Source: Bradyrhizobium sp. 4 (GTDB lineage: Bacteria; Pseudomonadota; Alphaproteobacteria; Rhizobiales; Xanthobacteraceae). From it: a stretch of DNA of 64,000 nucleotides. How positions within the stretch are numbered: the stretch's first letter is position 1; the number at the start of each line of letters is the position of its first letter. The stretch lies in NCBI RefSeq assembly GCF_023100905.1, contig NZ_CP064686.1, forward strand, positions 4,278,001-4,342,000, given 5' to 3'. The notes below the pieces were generated by a model. It was not told the DNA's origin. It was given only the letters and a program-made list of their open reading frames with translations, and ran no database searches. This document shows, piece after piece, positions 1-8,092 of the stretch. The position numbers and the translations under genes are program-made.

Positions 1-14
1 TCGGGGTCGCTCAC
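1..14 (-). CDS. Possible start of cdsA (phosphatidate cytidylyltransferase), cut by window edge
   Basis: The uppS stop overlaps a GTG in the arrangement GTGA at positions 11-14, and the frame beginning there stays open to the window edge (M-S-D-P-). In alphaproteobacteria uppS is normally followed directly by cdsA, so this is probably its first codons. Only four or five codons are visible, so the identification rests on gene-order knowledge alone. Confidence 0.35.
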
Positions 15-769
15 GAGGCGGTTTTCGCGACCAGGCCGCCGAAACGGCGCTCGCGCCTGGCAAATTCGGCGATTGCGCCTTCCAGCGCTGCCTTGTCGAA
101 ATCGGGCCAGTGAATCGGCACGAAGACAAGCTCGCTATAGGCGGCCTGCCACATCAGGAAGTTGGACAGGCGCTGCTCGCCACTGGTGCGGATGATGAGA
201 TCGGGATCGGGAACGTCGGGCGCGTCGAGATGCGCCCCCAGTGTCTCGGCATCGATCGTATCAGGATCGCGCCTGCCCTCGGCGACTTCGCGCGCGAGCT
301 TCTGCGCCGCCTTCGCGATCTCCTGCCGGGAGCCGTAATTGAAGGCGACGACGAGCGTGAGCCGCGTGTTGTCGCGCGTCAGTTCCTCCGCCTCGTTGAG
401 GAGCGCGCAGATGTCGCCCTCCAGCCCGTCCCGCTCGCCGATGATGCGTACCTTGACGCCGTCGCGATGCAGGCTCGCCAGATCGTTGCGGATGAAGCGG
501 CGCAAGAGGCCGAACAGATCGCCGATCTCGCTCGCCGGACGCGACCAGTTTTCCGAGCTGAAGGAGAAGATGGTGAGATAGCGGATGCCAAGTTCATGCG
601 ACGCGCGAACCACGCGGCGCAGGGCCTCGACGCCGCGGCGATGGCCTTCCGCCCGTGGCAAGCCGCGCGCGGCCGCCCAACGTCCGTTGCCATCCATGAT
701 GATGGCGACATGCGCGGGCGCATCGGACCGATCGGGTCCTTCCGTTGCGGGCGCGGCGGCGTTGGACAT
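11..769 (-). CDS. uppS: Isoprenyl transferase (undecaprenyl diphosphate synthase)
   Basis: Cytoplasmic cis-prenyltransferase that extends farnesyl diphosphate with isopentenyl diphosphate to make the C55 lipid carrier for peptidoglycan and O-antigen. The 252-residue length is normal. The catalytic Asp lies at residue 26 in IIMDGNGRWAAARGLPR, followed by the GHRRG diphosphate-binding segment, and the family motif RTSGEQRLSNFLMWQ lies near residue 195. It is last in the rpsB-tsf-pyrH-frr-uppS series on the minus strand and its stop overlaps a possible cdsA start. An RSA-type palindrome lies just upstream, between it and frr, so it may have its own promoter or a processed message. Confidence 0.97.
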   Translation of the reverse strand: MSNAAAPATEGPDRSDAPAHVAIIMDGNGRWAAARGLPRAEGHRRGVEALRRVVRASHELGIRYLTIFSFSSENWSRPASEIGDLFGLLRRFIRNDLASLHRDGVKVRIIGERDGLEGDICALLNEAEELTRDNTRLTLVVAFNYGSRQEIAKAAQKLAREVAEGRRDPDTIDAETLGAHLDAPDVPDPDLIIRTSGEQRLSNFLMWQAAYSELVFVPIHWPDFDKAALEGAIAEFARRERRFGGLVAKTAS

Positions 770-783
770 GAGGCTGCCTTAAA

Positions 784-828
784 GCATGATCCGGAAGAGT
801 GCGAAGCGGCCTTCCGAAAAGATCATGC
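784..828. repeat. Short palindromic repeat (Rhizobiales RSA/REP-like), copy 1
   Basis: Imperfect inverted repeat: left arm gcatgatccggaagag (784-799), right arm cttccgaaaagatcatgc (811-828). A second copy with the same gcatgatc...gatcatgc ends lies at 53491-53535 between nuoK and nuoL. Such elements are common between genes in Bradyrhizobium and relatives. Here it separates frr from uppS. Confidence 0.8.
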
Positions 829-841
829 GCGAACAATAACC

Positions 842-865
842 TAAAGCGCGATCCTGCGCGCTTTA
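842..865. other. Hairpin overlapping the frr stop codon
   Basis: Perfect 9-bp stem (taaagcgcg 842-850, cgcgcttta 857-865) with a 6-base loop. It includes the frr stop codon (863-865). On the minus strand there is no real T tract after it, so it may act in mRNA end protection or partial termination rather than as a canonical terminator. Confidence 0.55.
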
Positions 866-1426
866 AACGGTGAGGATTTCTTTTTCCTTGGCGGCCAGCA
901 ACTGATCGATCTCGGAGATCGTGCCGTCGGTCGCCTTCTGCACGTCGTCGGCGTGGCGCTTCTGATCATCCTCGGACATCTCGTGATTCTTCTCGAGCTT
1001 CTTGAGGACGTCGAGACCGTCGCGGCGGACGTGGCGCGCAGCGACCTTGGCGGCTTCCGCGTATTTGTGCGCGACCTTGACGAGCTCCTTGCGACGCTCC
1101 TCGTTGAGCTCCGGGATGCGCAGGCGCAGCACCTGGCCTTCGGTCGCCGGCGACAGGCCGAGATTGGAATCGACGATCGCCTTCTCCACCGCCTTGACCA
1201 TCGACTTGTCCCAGACCTGCACCGAGATCAGGCGCGGCTCCGGCACGCTGACCGTGGCGAGCTGGTTCAACGGCATGTGGCTGCCATAGGCGTCGACCTG
1301 CACCGGATCGAGCATCGAGGCTGAGGCGCGACCGGTACGCAGGCCGCCAAGTTCGTGCTTGAGCGACTGGATCGCGCCCTGCATGCGGCGTTTGACTTCG
1401 TTGAGATCGAAATTATCCGTGGCCAT
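863..1426 (-). CDS. frr: Ribosome recycling factor
   Basis: Splits post-termination 70S ribosomes together with EF-G. About 187 residues, the usual size. The N-terminal MATDNFDLNEVKRRMQGAI segment, the central LRTGRAS motif and the conserved ELNEERRKELVK region are all present. The in-frame ATG at 1426 gives the familiar N-terminus; an adjacent ATG at 1429 would add one Met. It follows pyrH after about 65 bases, the usual alphaproteobacterial order, so co-transcription with the rpsB-tsf-pyrH block is likely. Confidence 0.97.
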   Translation of the reverse strand: MATDNFDLNEVKRRMQGAIQSLKHELGGLRTGRASASMLDPVQVDAYGSHMPLNQLATVSVPEPRLISVQVWDKSMVKAVEKAIVDSNLGLSPATEGQVLRLRIPELNEERRKELVKVAHKYAEAAKVAARHVRRDGLDVLKKLEKNHEMSEDDQKRHADDVQKATDGTISEIDQLLAAKEKEILTV

Positions 1427-1493
1427 CACGTTTCTCCTTCAAAATCCCGGCGACCTCTCCGCACCCTTCCCTCGAGGGCGCAACGACAAGCCG

Positions 1494-2210
1494 TCAGCCG
1501 GCGACAATGGTTCCGTGGCCGCCGCCACGCAGTACAGCGCCGATCGAACCCGGCTCCGCGATCGAGAACACAATGATAGGCAGCGACGTCTCGCGGGCAA
1601 GCGCGAAGGCGGTCGCATCCATCACCTTGTAGCCGCCCTCGATCGCCTGCGAATGGGTCAGACGGTCGAATCGCGTCGCCGTCGGGTCTTTCTTCGGGTC
1701 GGCCGAGTAGACACCGTCGACATTGGTCGCCTTCAGCACCGCCTGGGCGCCGATCTCGGCTGCGCGCAGCACCGCGGTCGTGTCGGTGGTGAAGAACGGA
1801 TTACCGGTTCCGCCGCCGAGCAGTACGATCCGACCCTCGGCGAGGTATTTGTGTGCCGCGGTGCGGGTGAACAGCTCGGAAATCTCGGGCATGACGAAGG
1901 CCGACAGCGTGCGCGCAGGCGTACCCTTGCGCTCGATCGTGGCTTCGAGCGCGAGGCAGTTCATCATCGTGGCGAGCATGCCCATGGTGTCGCCGGTCGG
2001 GCGCGACACGCCACGCGAGGAGACTTCGACGCCGCGAAAGAGATTGCCGCCGCCGATCACGACGGCGACTTCGGTGCCGAGATGGCGGGCCGCGATCAGA
2101 TCGTCGGCGACCCGGTCGATGGTCGGCTGATCAATGCCAAAACCCTGCGGTCCCGCGAGATATTCGCCGGACAGCTTGATCACGACGCGACGATAGACCG
2201 GATCAGTCAT
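1494..2210 (-). CDS. pyrH: UMP kinase
   Basis: Hexameric cytoplasmic kinase of the amino-acid kinase fold that converts UMP to UDP for RNA and nucleotide-sugar synthesis. The 238-residue protein shows the phosphate-binding VVIKLSGEYLAG near residue 10, VVIGGGNLFRG near residue 48, and the family segment FFTTDTTAVLRAAEIGAQ near residue 140. It lies between tsf and frr, as in most alphaproteobacteria. A strong hairpin sits in the 60-base gap upstream. Confidence 0.97.
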   Translation of the reverse strand: MTDPVYRRVVIKLSGEYLAGPQGFGIDQPTIDRVADDLIAARHLGTEVAVVIGGGNLFRGVEVSSRGVSRPTGDTMGMLATMMNCLALEATIERKGTPARTLSAFVMPEISELFTRTAAHKYLAEGRIVLLGGGTGNPFFTTDTTAVLRAAEIGAQAVLKATNVDGVYSADPKKDPTATRFDRLTHSQAIEGGYKVMDATAFALARETSLPIIVFSIAEPGSIGAVLRGGGHGTIVAG

Positions 2211-2235
2211 GAGTACTTTCCTTGTCCGGGCGCCG

Positions 2236-2256
2236 CTTCCGGCGGCACGCCGGAAG
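2236..2256. other. 9-bp perfect hairpin between tsf and pyrH
   Basis: Perfect inverted repeat cttccggcg-gca-cgccggaag (stem 2236-2244 with 2248-2256, 3-base loop). It occupies most of the tsf-pyrH gap and has no T run on either strand, so it is more likely an RNA stability or processing element than an intrinsic terminator. Confidence 0.6.
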
Positions 2257-2270
2257 GAACGTTCCGGCGC

Positions 2271-3194
2271 TTACTTCTTGCCGCTGGCGGCCGCGACCTC
2301 GGCCGCGAAGTCGCTTTCCTGCTTCTCGATTCCCTCACCGAGAGCATAGCGCACAAAGCCCGCGATCTTCACCGCGCCGCCGACCTTGCCTTCGGCTTCC
2401 TTCACCGCCTGCGCCACCGACTTGCCGGTATCGTGGATGAAGGCCTGCTCGAGCAGGCAGACTTCCTTGTAATAGGTCTTCAGGCCGGACTCGACGATCT
2501 TCTCGATCACGTTCTCGGGCTTGCCCTGCTGGCGATATTTGTCGGCGAGCACGTCCTTCTCGCGCTTGACGACCGCCGGATCGAGACCGGACGGATCGAG
2601 CGCCAGCGGGTTGGCGGCCGCGACATGCATCGCGATCTGGCGGCCAAGCGTTGCGAGCTCGTCCGCCTTTCCCGGCGATTCCAGCGCCACGATCACGCCC
2701 ATCTTGCCGGCGCCCTCGACGACGGCGCCGTGGACGTAGCTCGACACCACGCCCTGGCTGACTTCGAGCGAAGCTGCGCGGCGCAGCGTCATGTTCTCGC
2801 CGATGGTGGCGATCGCGTCATTGATTGCAGTTTCGATCGTGACGTCGCCGACCTTGGCGGCCTTGATCTTCTCGACATCGGCGCCGACGTTGAATGCGAC
2901 CTGGGCGATCATCTTGACGAGGCCCTGAAACTGGCCGTTGCGCGCGACGAAATCGGTCTCGGAATTGACCTCGACCACGACGCCCTTGTTGCCCTTGACG
3001 AGCGCACCGATCAGACCCTCGGCGGCGACGCGGCCCGACTTCTTGGCGGCCTTCGACAGGCCCTTCTTGCGCAGCCAATCCTGCGCCGCTTCCATGTTGC
3101 CTTCGTTTTCGGTCAGCGCGGCCTTGCAGTCCATCATGCCTGCGCCGGTCGACTCGCGCAGGTCCTTGACCATCGCAGCTGTGATCGTTGCCAT
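2271..3194 (-). CDS. tsf: Elongation factor Ts
   Basis: Nucleotide exchange factor that regenerates EF-Tu-GTP. 307 residues, typical for alphaproteobacteria. The UBA-like N-terminus carries ESTGAGMMDCKAAL (about residues 14-27), and the EF-Tu-contacting core has the TDFVARN motif near residue 80. The ATG at 3194 gives the standard MATITAAMVKDLR start. It follows rpsB after about 130 bases that contain a GC-rich hairpin, the classical rpsB-tsf pair. Confidence 0.97.
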   Translation of the reverse strand: MATITAAMVKDLRESTGAGMMDCKAALTENEGNMEAAQDWLRKKGLSKAAKKSGRVAAEGLIGALVKGNKGVVVEVNSETDFVARNGQFQGLVKMIAQVAFNVGADVEKIKAAKVGDVTIETAINDAIATIGENMTLRRAASLEVSQGVVSSYVHGAVVEGAGKMGVIVALESPGKADELATLGRQIAMHVAAANPLALDPSGLDPAVVKREKDVLADKYRQQGKPENVIEKIVESGLKTYYKEVCLLEQAFIHDTGKSVAQAVKEAEGKVGGAVKIAGFVRYALGEGIEKQESDFAAEVAAASGKK

Positions 3195-3286
3195 CGTTCA
3201 AAATCCTTTTTGCCTGCCGGTTTGCCGCGGCGCGGCCAGATCGCCTCGCCGCGGTCCATCTCAGGAATTCGCGTCAACTGAAATGG

Positions 3287-3307
3287 TGGCCGGAGCTTGT
3301 CCGGCCA
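3287..3307. other. Hairpin in the rpsB-tsf intergenic region
   Basis: Perfect 8-bp stem tggccgga/tccggcca with a 5-base loop, about 20 bases past the rpsB stop. There is no T tract on the minus strand. It could act as a partial attenuator or processing site setting the S2/EF-Ts ratio; that role is inferred only from its position. Confidence 0.45.
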
Positions 3308-3326
3308 ACCCATCGCTCTTTTTGAC

Positions 3327-4319
3327 TTATTCCGCTTCCGCGGTCAGCGCCTTGGCCTTGGCCACCCAGGCGTCCGCGCGGCTCGGCAGGCCGACTTCTT
3401 CGCCGATCTTGTGCGCAGTGTCGTGATCGAGCTCGGCCAGCTGCCAGAAGTGGAAGATGCCGAGGTCGTTGAACTTCTTCTCGATCGCGCCCGACACGCC
3501 AGGGAGCTTCTTGAGGTCGTCGGAGGTGCCGCGCGGACCGGCGAGGCCCTGGAAGCCGCTCGTGGCGGCCGGCAGCTCTTCTGCGGCCGGCCGAACCGAA
3601 GCGCCGACGTCGATGCCGGAATCGCCCTGGGCGCGCGAAATGCCGTCAATCGCTGCACGCGCGATCAGATCGCAATAGAGCGCAATCGCGCGGCCGGCGT
3701 CGTCATTTCCCGGCACCACATAGGTGATGCCCTTCGGATCCGAATTGGTGTCGACGATCGCCGCGACCGGGATGTTGAGCCGCTGGGCTTCCTGGATCGC
3801 GATGTCTTCCTTGTTGGTGTCGATCACGAAGATCAGGTCGGGCAGACCGCCCATGTCCTTGATGCCGCCGAGCGAGCGGTCGAGCTTGTCGCGCTCACGC
3901 TGAAGCGTCAGGCGCTCCTTCTTGGTGTAGGAGGAGGCATCGCCGCCGGCGAGCACGTCGTCGAGATGACGCAGGCGCTTGATCGAGCCCGAGATCGTCT
4001 TCCAGTTGGTCAGCGTGCCGCCGAGCCAGCGCGAATTGACGAAGTACTGAGCGCAGCGCTTGGCTGCGTCGGCAACGCCGTCCTGTGCCTGGCGCTTGGT
4101 GCCGACGAACAGGATGCGGCCGCCCTTGGCGACGGTGTCGCTGACCGCCTGCAAGGCGTTGTGCAGCAACGGCACGGTCTGCGCGAGGTCGACGATGTGG
4201 ATGTTGTTGCGAGCGCCGAAAATGAACGGCGCCATTTTCGGATTCCAGCGGTGAGACTGGTGACCAAAGTGCACGCCGGCTTCGAGGAGCTGACGCATAG
4301 TGAAATCGGGTAGTGCCAT
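3327..4319 (-). CDS. rpsB: 30S ribosomal protein S2 with C-terminal extension
   Basis: Core component of the 30S head/platform junction. I start it at the ATG at 4319 (MALPDFTMRQLLEAGVHFGHQ), the universal S2 N-terminus; the frame stays open upstream but that part has no S2 similarity. At 330 residues it is about 90 longer than the E. coli protein. The extra C-terminal part contains DDLKKLPGVSGAIEKKFND, a helix-hairpin-helix-like segment of the type appended to several alphaproteobacterial proteins. First gene of the rpsB-tsf-pyrH-frr-uppS series; about 220 non-coding bases upstream should hold the promoter. Confidence 0.97.
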   Translation of the reverse strand: MALPDFTMRQLLEAGVHFGHQSHRWNPKMAPFIFGARNNIHIVDLAQTVPLLHNALQAVSDTVAKGGRILFVGTKRQAQDGVADAAKRCAQYFVNSRWLGGTLTNWKTISGSIKRLRHLDDVLAGGDASSYTKKERLTLQRERDKLDRSLGGIKDMGGLPDLIFVIDTNKEDIAIQEAQRLNIPVAAIVDTNSDPKGITYVVPGNDDAGRAIALYCDLIARAAIDGISRAQGDSGIDVGASVRPAAEELPAATSGFQGLAGPRGTSDDLKKLPGVSGAIEKKFNDLGIFHFWQLAELDHDTAHKIGEEVGLPSRADAWVAKAKALTAEAE

Positions 4320-4540
4320 CGTTCTAATTCTCCGGTTGGTTCCTCCGGAAGCGTGTGAGCAGGACAGAGCGTTGTCGCCCCGGCTGCCACCGGACGGCCT
4401 TGTGAGCCATGCTTCCGTGTGAGATGGCGCGGTGTATAGCGCGATTTCGACCAGAAGCAAGGAAATAAGGGCCTTTCGGGGCGGCTTTCGCCCGCGAGAG
4501 GCCCCCTTCCGTAAAGACCACGCTGCGGCCTAGCCCCTGC

Positions 4541-7033
4541 CTAGCATCTGGGCTGGTTCGGCGGGCACTTCTTTGCCGCCGGCGGCGGAGCCGGAGGACG
4601 CGGTGGGGGGGCTGCCGGGCGCGGCGGCGGCGGTGGCGCGACGGCCATCCGGGGCGGCGGAGGTGGCGCCGGCCGGGCGACCGGCGGCGGCGGCGCGGGT
4701 CGCGCCATTGGCGGCGGCGCCGGCCGAGCGACCGCCACGGGCGGAGCCGCCCGTGGCGGTGGCGGCGGCGCAATACGCGGCGGAGGCGCTGGCCGGGCCA
4801 CGGCCTGAGGCCGCGGTGGTGGAGCCGACGGCCGGGCAGCCTGGGCGGGAGCAGCGGTCGGCTGATGCTGCGGCCGGATCGGCTCCCGCGCCGCCGAGGG
4901 CGGCGGCGTGACCGGTCGTCCAACTGGGCCAGGAGGCGGAGGCGTGCGGGCAGCAGACGGCGGACCAGCCGGCTCGCGGATCGCGGACTTGCCATGGTCC
5001 CCAGACCCGGTCCCGGGCGGGGTCTGGGCCACCGGCGGCTTCGGCAGTTGGCCGGGGACAGCGGCCGGGTTTGTCGCCGTGGGCGCCGTCGTCGATGCGC
5101 CGGTCGGCGCACCGGGATGGGCTGGCGGCGTGGTGCCGGGAGCAGCAGTGGTCGGCGCCCCCGGATGGTTCGGCAGCGGCGCGCCGGGTGCAGTGGCCGT
5201 GGGCAGCCCGGGTCTGCCGCCCGGCAGAGGCCCGGCTCCCGCTGGCGGTACGGGCGGACCGCCATGGGTGCCGGGAACCGGCAGCGTGTTGGCTTGGGGC
5301 AGCTTGGCCGGTGGCGTGGCAAGTGGACTGACAAGTGGACTGGCAGGTGAAGCGGTCGGTGGCGTCCCGGTCGGCGCGGCATTGGCGGGCGTCGCCGGGG
5401 GCGTTCCTGGCCTCGCCGTCGGCTGCATCGTTGCGCTCGCTGGCATCGGCGCCTTGCCCTGCTGAATCAGGGCGGCGCGCTGCACGGCCGCCTGCGGCAT
5501 GGCGGGACCAGCCGGATTGGTGCGCCCGGCAATGGCCGGCGTGAGATTGCCCGCTCCGGCACCCGCGCCCGCCGGCGGTGCCGGCGGCTGGTTGATCACC
5601 GTGTTGATGACCGTCCGATTATGGATGTTCTGATAGATGATGTTGTTCGGCGGCGGTGCAACATAGAGCGGCGGCCTGACGAACACAGGAATCGGCACGA
5701 ACATGGGCTGCGGCAGCACGAACAGGCCGATCACCGGCATCGGCGGCGACAGCACGACGAAATCCGGCGGCGGCGGCGGCAGATAGTAGACCGGCGGCGG
5801 CGGTGGCGGCGCGAAGCCGAAATCCGGATCGCTGAAATACAGCACGGGACGGTCGACATAGACCACCTCCTCCGGCGGCGGTGGCGGCACGTCGTAGTCG
5901 ATCATCGCGAAGCTCGGCGGCGGCTCGGCCGGCGCGGTAAGAATCGCCAGGCGCCGGCGCGCATCTGCCGCATGCGGACCGCGCGAATAGCGACGCAGAT
6001 ACGACCAATAGGCTTCCGGCGTGTCGGTACGATAGGTTCGCCGCCAGGTGATGGCCTCACGGCGCGCCGCGACGATCGCCATCACGCGCTTCGACAGCGG
6101 GTCGCCGGGATAGGCGGTGAGAAACTCTTCGTAGGCCGGCAGCGTGTCGCGCGTGAGCGCGGCGGCATAGGCATCCTGCACGCCGAGATCGCGGATCGGC
6201 TTGTTGCGGATCGCGGCGACCTGGTCGGGTGCGGCCTCAGGCGGCGGCGCGTCGGGCCCGCGCTCGAAGAACGAGAATTGGGCGGAAATCTTCTGCTCGT
6301 TCCAGGGCACTTGCGCGCCCTTGCTGGCCTCGTTGACGCGCAGGCGAACGCGGTCGAACACCTCGGGCAGCGGCAGGCCGCCGGTGCGGATCATCTCCGC
6401 CAGCGACTGCGCATAGATGCCGTAAGGTCCGGGCTCCTCGGGCGCCACCGTGCCGGGCGCGGCGTTGAAAGCGATCAGCATGTTGGCGTCGGGCTCGACC
6501 AGCGCAAGTCCGCTCGCGATCTGCTGGCCGCCCTCCACGAAGGGCTGCGCCCGCGCAGCGTCGAGCACGACGATGTTGGCCTTGAGCGGAACGGAAGCCA
6601 GCTGGCGAAGATAGTCGCCGATGCGCAGGCCTTCGGTCGGAATGTCGGTGTCGCGGGTGATGTTGGAATCGACCGGGATGAAGTAGTTCTCACCCGCAAG
6701 CTGCACGCCATAGCCGGCGAGATAGACCATCGCAACGGTGCCCGGGCCTGAGGCCTGCGCCTTCTGGATGAAATCGCGAAAGCTCTTGCGCAGCGTGTCG
6801 CCGTCGAGATCGCGCGCGCCGACGACGTCGAAGCCCGCCGCCTGCAGCGTCTGCGCGATCAGGCCGGCATCGTTTGCCGTCGTCGCCAGCGGCGACTTGG
6901 CGTAGGCGCCGTTGCCGACCACGAGCGCGATACGCTTTTCCTGCTGCTGCGCACGCGCCGGATCCGGCGCGCCTGCGGCAAGGACCGCGACCGGCAGGAG
7001 GAGGCAAATGAAGGCTCTGAGCGTCCCACGCAT
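4541..7033 (-). CDS. Exported caspase-fold (peptidase C14-like) protein with substituted catalytic dyad and Pro-rich tail
   Basis: 830 residues from the ATG at 7033, which begins a clear signal peptide ending in ARAQQQ; an in-frame ATG at 7075 would add 14 residues. Residues 34 to about 240 form a caspase/metacaspase p20-like domain (RIALVVGNGAYA, NDAGLIAQTLQAAGFDV, ENYFIPVD). In active members the dyad is His in xxAGHG and Cys in DACR. Here the same places read YLAGYG (Tyr108) and LDAAR (Ala160), confirmed on the DNA, so proteolysis is unlikely. A middle helical part is followed from about residue 400 by a very long Pro/Ala-rich tail ending near a Cys pair. A periplasmic or surface scaffold is inferred. 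The exact function is unknown. Confidence 0.85.
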   Translation of the reverse strand: MRGTLRAFICLLLPVAVLAAGAPDPARAQQQEKRIALVVGNGAYAKSPLATTANDAGLIAQTLQAAGFDVVGARDLDGDTLRKSFRDFIQKAQASGPGTVAMVYLAGYGVQLAGENYFIPVDSNITRDTDIPTEGLRIGDYLRQLASVPLKANIVVLDAARAQPFVEGGQQIASGLALVEPDANMLIAFNAAPGTVAPEEPGPYGIYAQSLAEMIRTGGLPLPEVFDRVRLRVNEASKGAQVPWNEQKISAQFSFFERGPDAPPPEAAPDQVAAIRNKPIRDLGVQDAYAAALTRDTLPAYEEFLTAYPGDPLSKRVMAIVAARREAITWRRTYRTDTPEAYWSYLRRYSRGPHAADARRRLAILTAPAEPPPSFAMIDYDVPPPPPEEVVYVDRPVLYFSDPDFGFAPPPPPPVYYLPPPPPDFVVLSPPMPVIGLFVLPQPMFVPIPVFVRPPLYVAPPPNNIIYQNIHNRTVINTVINQPPAPPAGAGAGAGNLTPAIAGRTNPAGPAMPQAAVQRAALIQQGKAPMPASATMQPTARPGTPPATPANAAPTGTPPTASPASPLVSPLATPPAKLPQANTLPVPGTHGGPPVPPAGAGPLPGGRPGLPTATAPGAPLPNHPGAPTTAAPGTTPPAHPGAPTGASTTAPTATNPAAVPGQLPKPPVAQTPPGTGSGDHGKSAIREPAGPPSAARTPPPPGPVGRPVTPPPSAAREPIRPQHQPTAAPAQAARPSAPPPRPQAVARPAPPPRIAPPPPPRAAPPVAVARPAPPPMARPAPPPPVARPAPPPPPRMAVAPPPPPRPAAPPPRPPAPPPAAKKCPPNQPRC

Positions 7034-7101
7034 GGCTTGCTTGCCCGTTTTTGTTGTTGAGGTGCCGCCACGCATCAGACGCGTGGCCAGCTGAATGGCA
7101 C

Positions 7102-7139
7102 TTGAACGAAAGGCTTCCAATTGAACGAAAGGCTTCCAA
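7102..7139. repeat. Perfect 19-bp tandem duplication upstream of the caspase-like gene
   Basis: The 19-mer ttgaacgaaaggcttccaa occurs twice with no spacer (7102-7120 and 7121-7139), about 70 bases upstream of the caspase-like start. It could be a recent slippage duplication or a doubled regulator site. Confidence 0.85.
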
Positions 7140-7242
7140 ATAGCGAAGGCTTGGATTGAGGCGGCGGCATGGCGCCCGGCACCAACGCCAGGCGCCTGCG
7201 TCAGCCTCGCGACAACGAGCCGGCGCGAGCCGGTCCGTCTCG

Positions 7243-7983
7243 TCAGATCTGCGCGATCAGGTCGACCGTTCCCGTCGTGAGCCGATAGATGCCGCCGACG
7301 ACCTTCAGCTTGCCCTGCTCCACGGCCGCATTGAGGATCGGCGCTGCCGACTTCAGCTTCGCGACGTTGTCGATGACGTTCTGCCGGATCGCCTTGTCGA
7401 GGACGTCCCCACCCTGCTGCATCGCAGCCTTGGCGGCGGGCGCGATCGCATCGACCAGCGAGGGAATATGGCCCGGCGGCGGCTTGTTGTCCTTGATCAC
7501 CTTCAGCGTGGCATCGACCGCACCGCAAGCGTCATGGCCGAGCACGAGGATCAGCGGCGTATTCAGCACGGCGACCGCGTATTCCATGCTGGCGATGGTC
7601 TCGGTGCCGGCGAAATTTCCGGCAACGCGGCAGACGAACAGATCGCCGCGGCCGGTGTCGAAGGCATATTCCGGCGCGATGCGCGAATCGGCACAGCTCA
7701 GCACGGCCGCGAACGGATTCTGTCCGCCGGCCAGCGCCTCGCGCTCGTGCTTGAAATCGTGCCGCCGCGAAACGCCGTCGACATAGCGCGCATTGCCTTC
7801 CGTCAGGCGCTTCAATGATGCGTCGGGCGACAGCACGTTCTGCGGCTTTGGCGGCGTCTTGGTCTCCTTGGCGAAGGCTCTGCCGGTCAGGGCGAGGCCG
7901 AGCGCCGAGGCGCCCAACAACATCGCGGACCGCCGCGACGGCGCGATCCTCTCATGTGGGGATTCATTGCACTTGTCGCACAT
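7243..7983 (-). CDS. Beta-class carbonic anhydrase with twin-arginine signal
   Basis: Interconverts CO2 and bicarbonate. From the ATG at 7983 the protein has 246 residues. Zinc ligands of the beta class are all present: Cys97 and Asp99 in SCADSRIAPE (Arg101 completes the Asp-Arg dyad), then His150 and Cys153 in LGHDACGAV. The N-terminus is unusual: MCDKCNE, then SRRSAMLLG and a hydrophobic stretch ending GRAFA, which looks like a Tat signal and suggests export of the folded zinc enzyme. The frame extends upstream to 8142 without family similarity. It is followed by the caspase-like gene 200 bases away and is probably monocistronic. Confidence 0.9.
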   Translation of the reverse strand: MCDKCNESPHERIAPSRRSAMLLGASALGLALTGRAFAKETKTPPKPQNVLSPDASLKRLTEGNARYVDGVSRRHDFKHEREALAGGQNPFAAVLSCADSRIAPEYAFDTGRGDLFVCRVAGNFAGTETIASMEYAVAVLNTPLILVLGHDACGAVDATLKVIKDNKPPPGHIPSLVDAIAPAAKAAMQQGGDVLDKAIRQNVIDNVAKLKSAAPILNAAVEQGKLKVVGGIYRLTTGTVDLIAQI

Positions 7984-8092
7984 GTCACGATCCCTCCCGG
8001 CGCGATGGGCCAACGGCCTCACGGTGATCATAGCCGCAACGCTGTGACGACACCACAAATGACGGTGCGGGCGGGACCGAATTCGCGCGGGG

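Noticed and set aside
1359..3281. 640-residue plus-strand ORF opposite frr, pyrH and tsf
   Set aside because: It lies antisense to three certain genes, its translation is Arg/Gly/Asp rich with no domain, and such long shadows are expected at this GC content.
4541..5600. Pro/Ala-rich tail region as a possible separate gene or repeat array
   Set aside because: The tail is continuous in frame with the caspase-like domain and has codon-level low complexity but no internal start or regular repeat unit.
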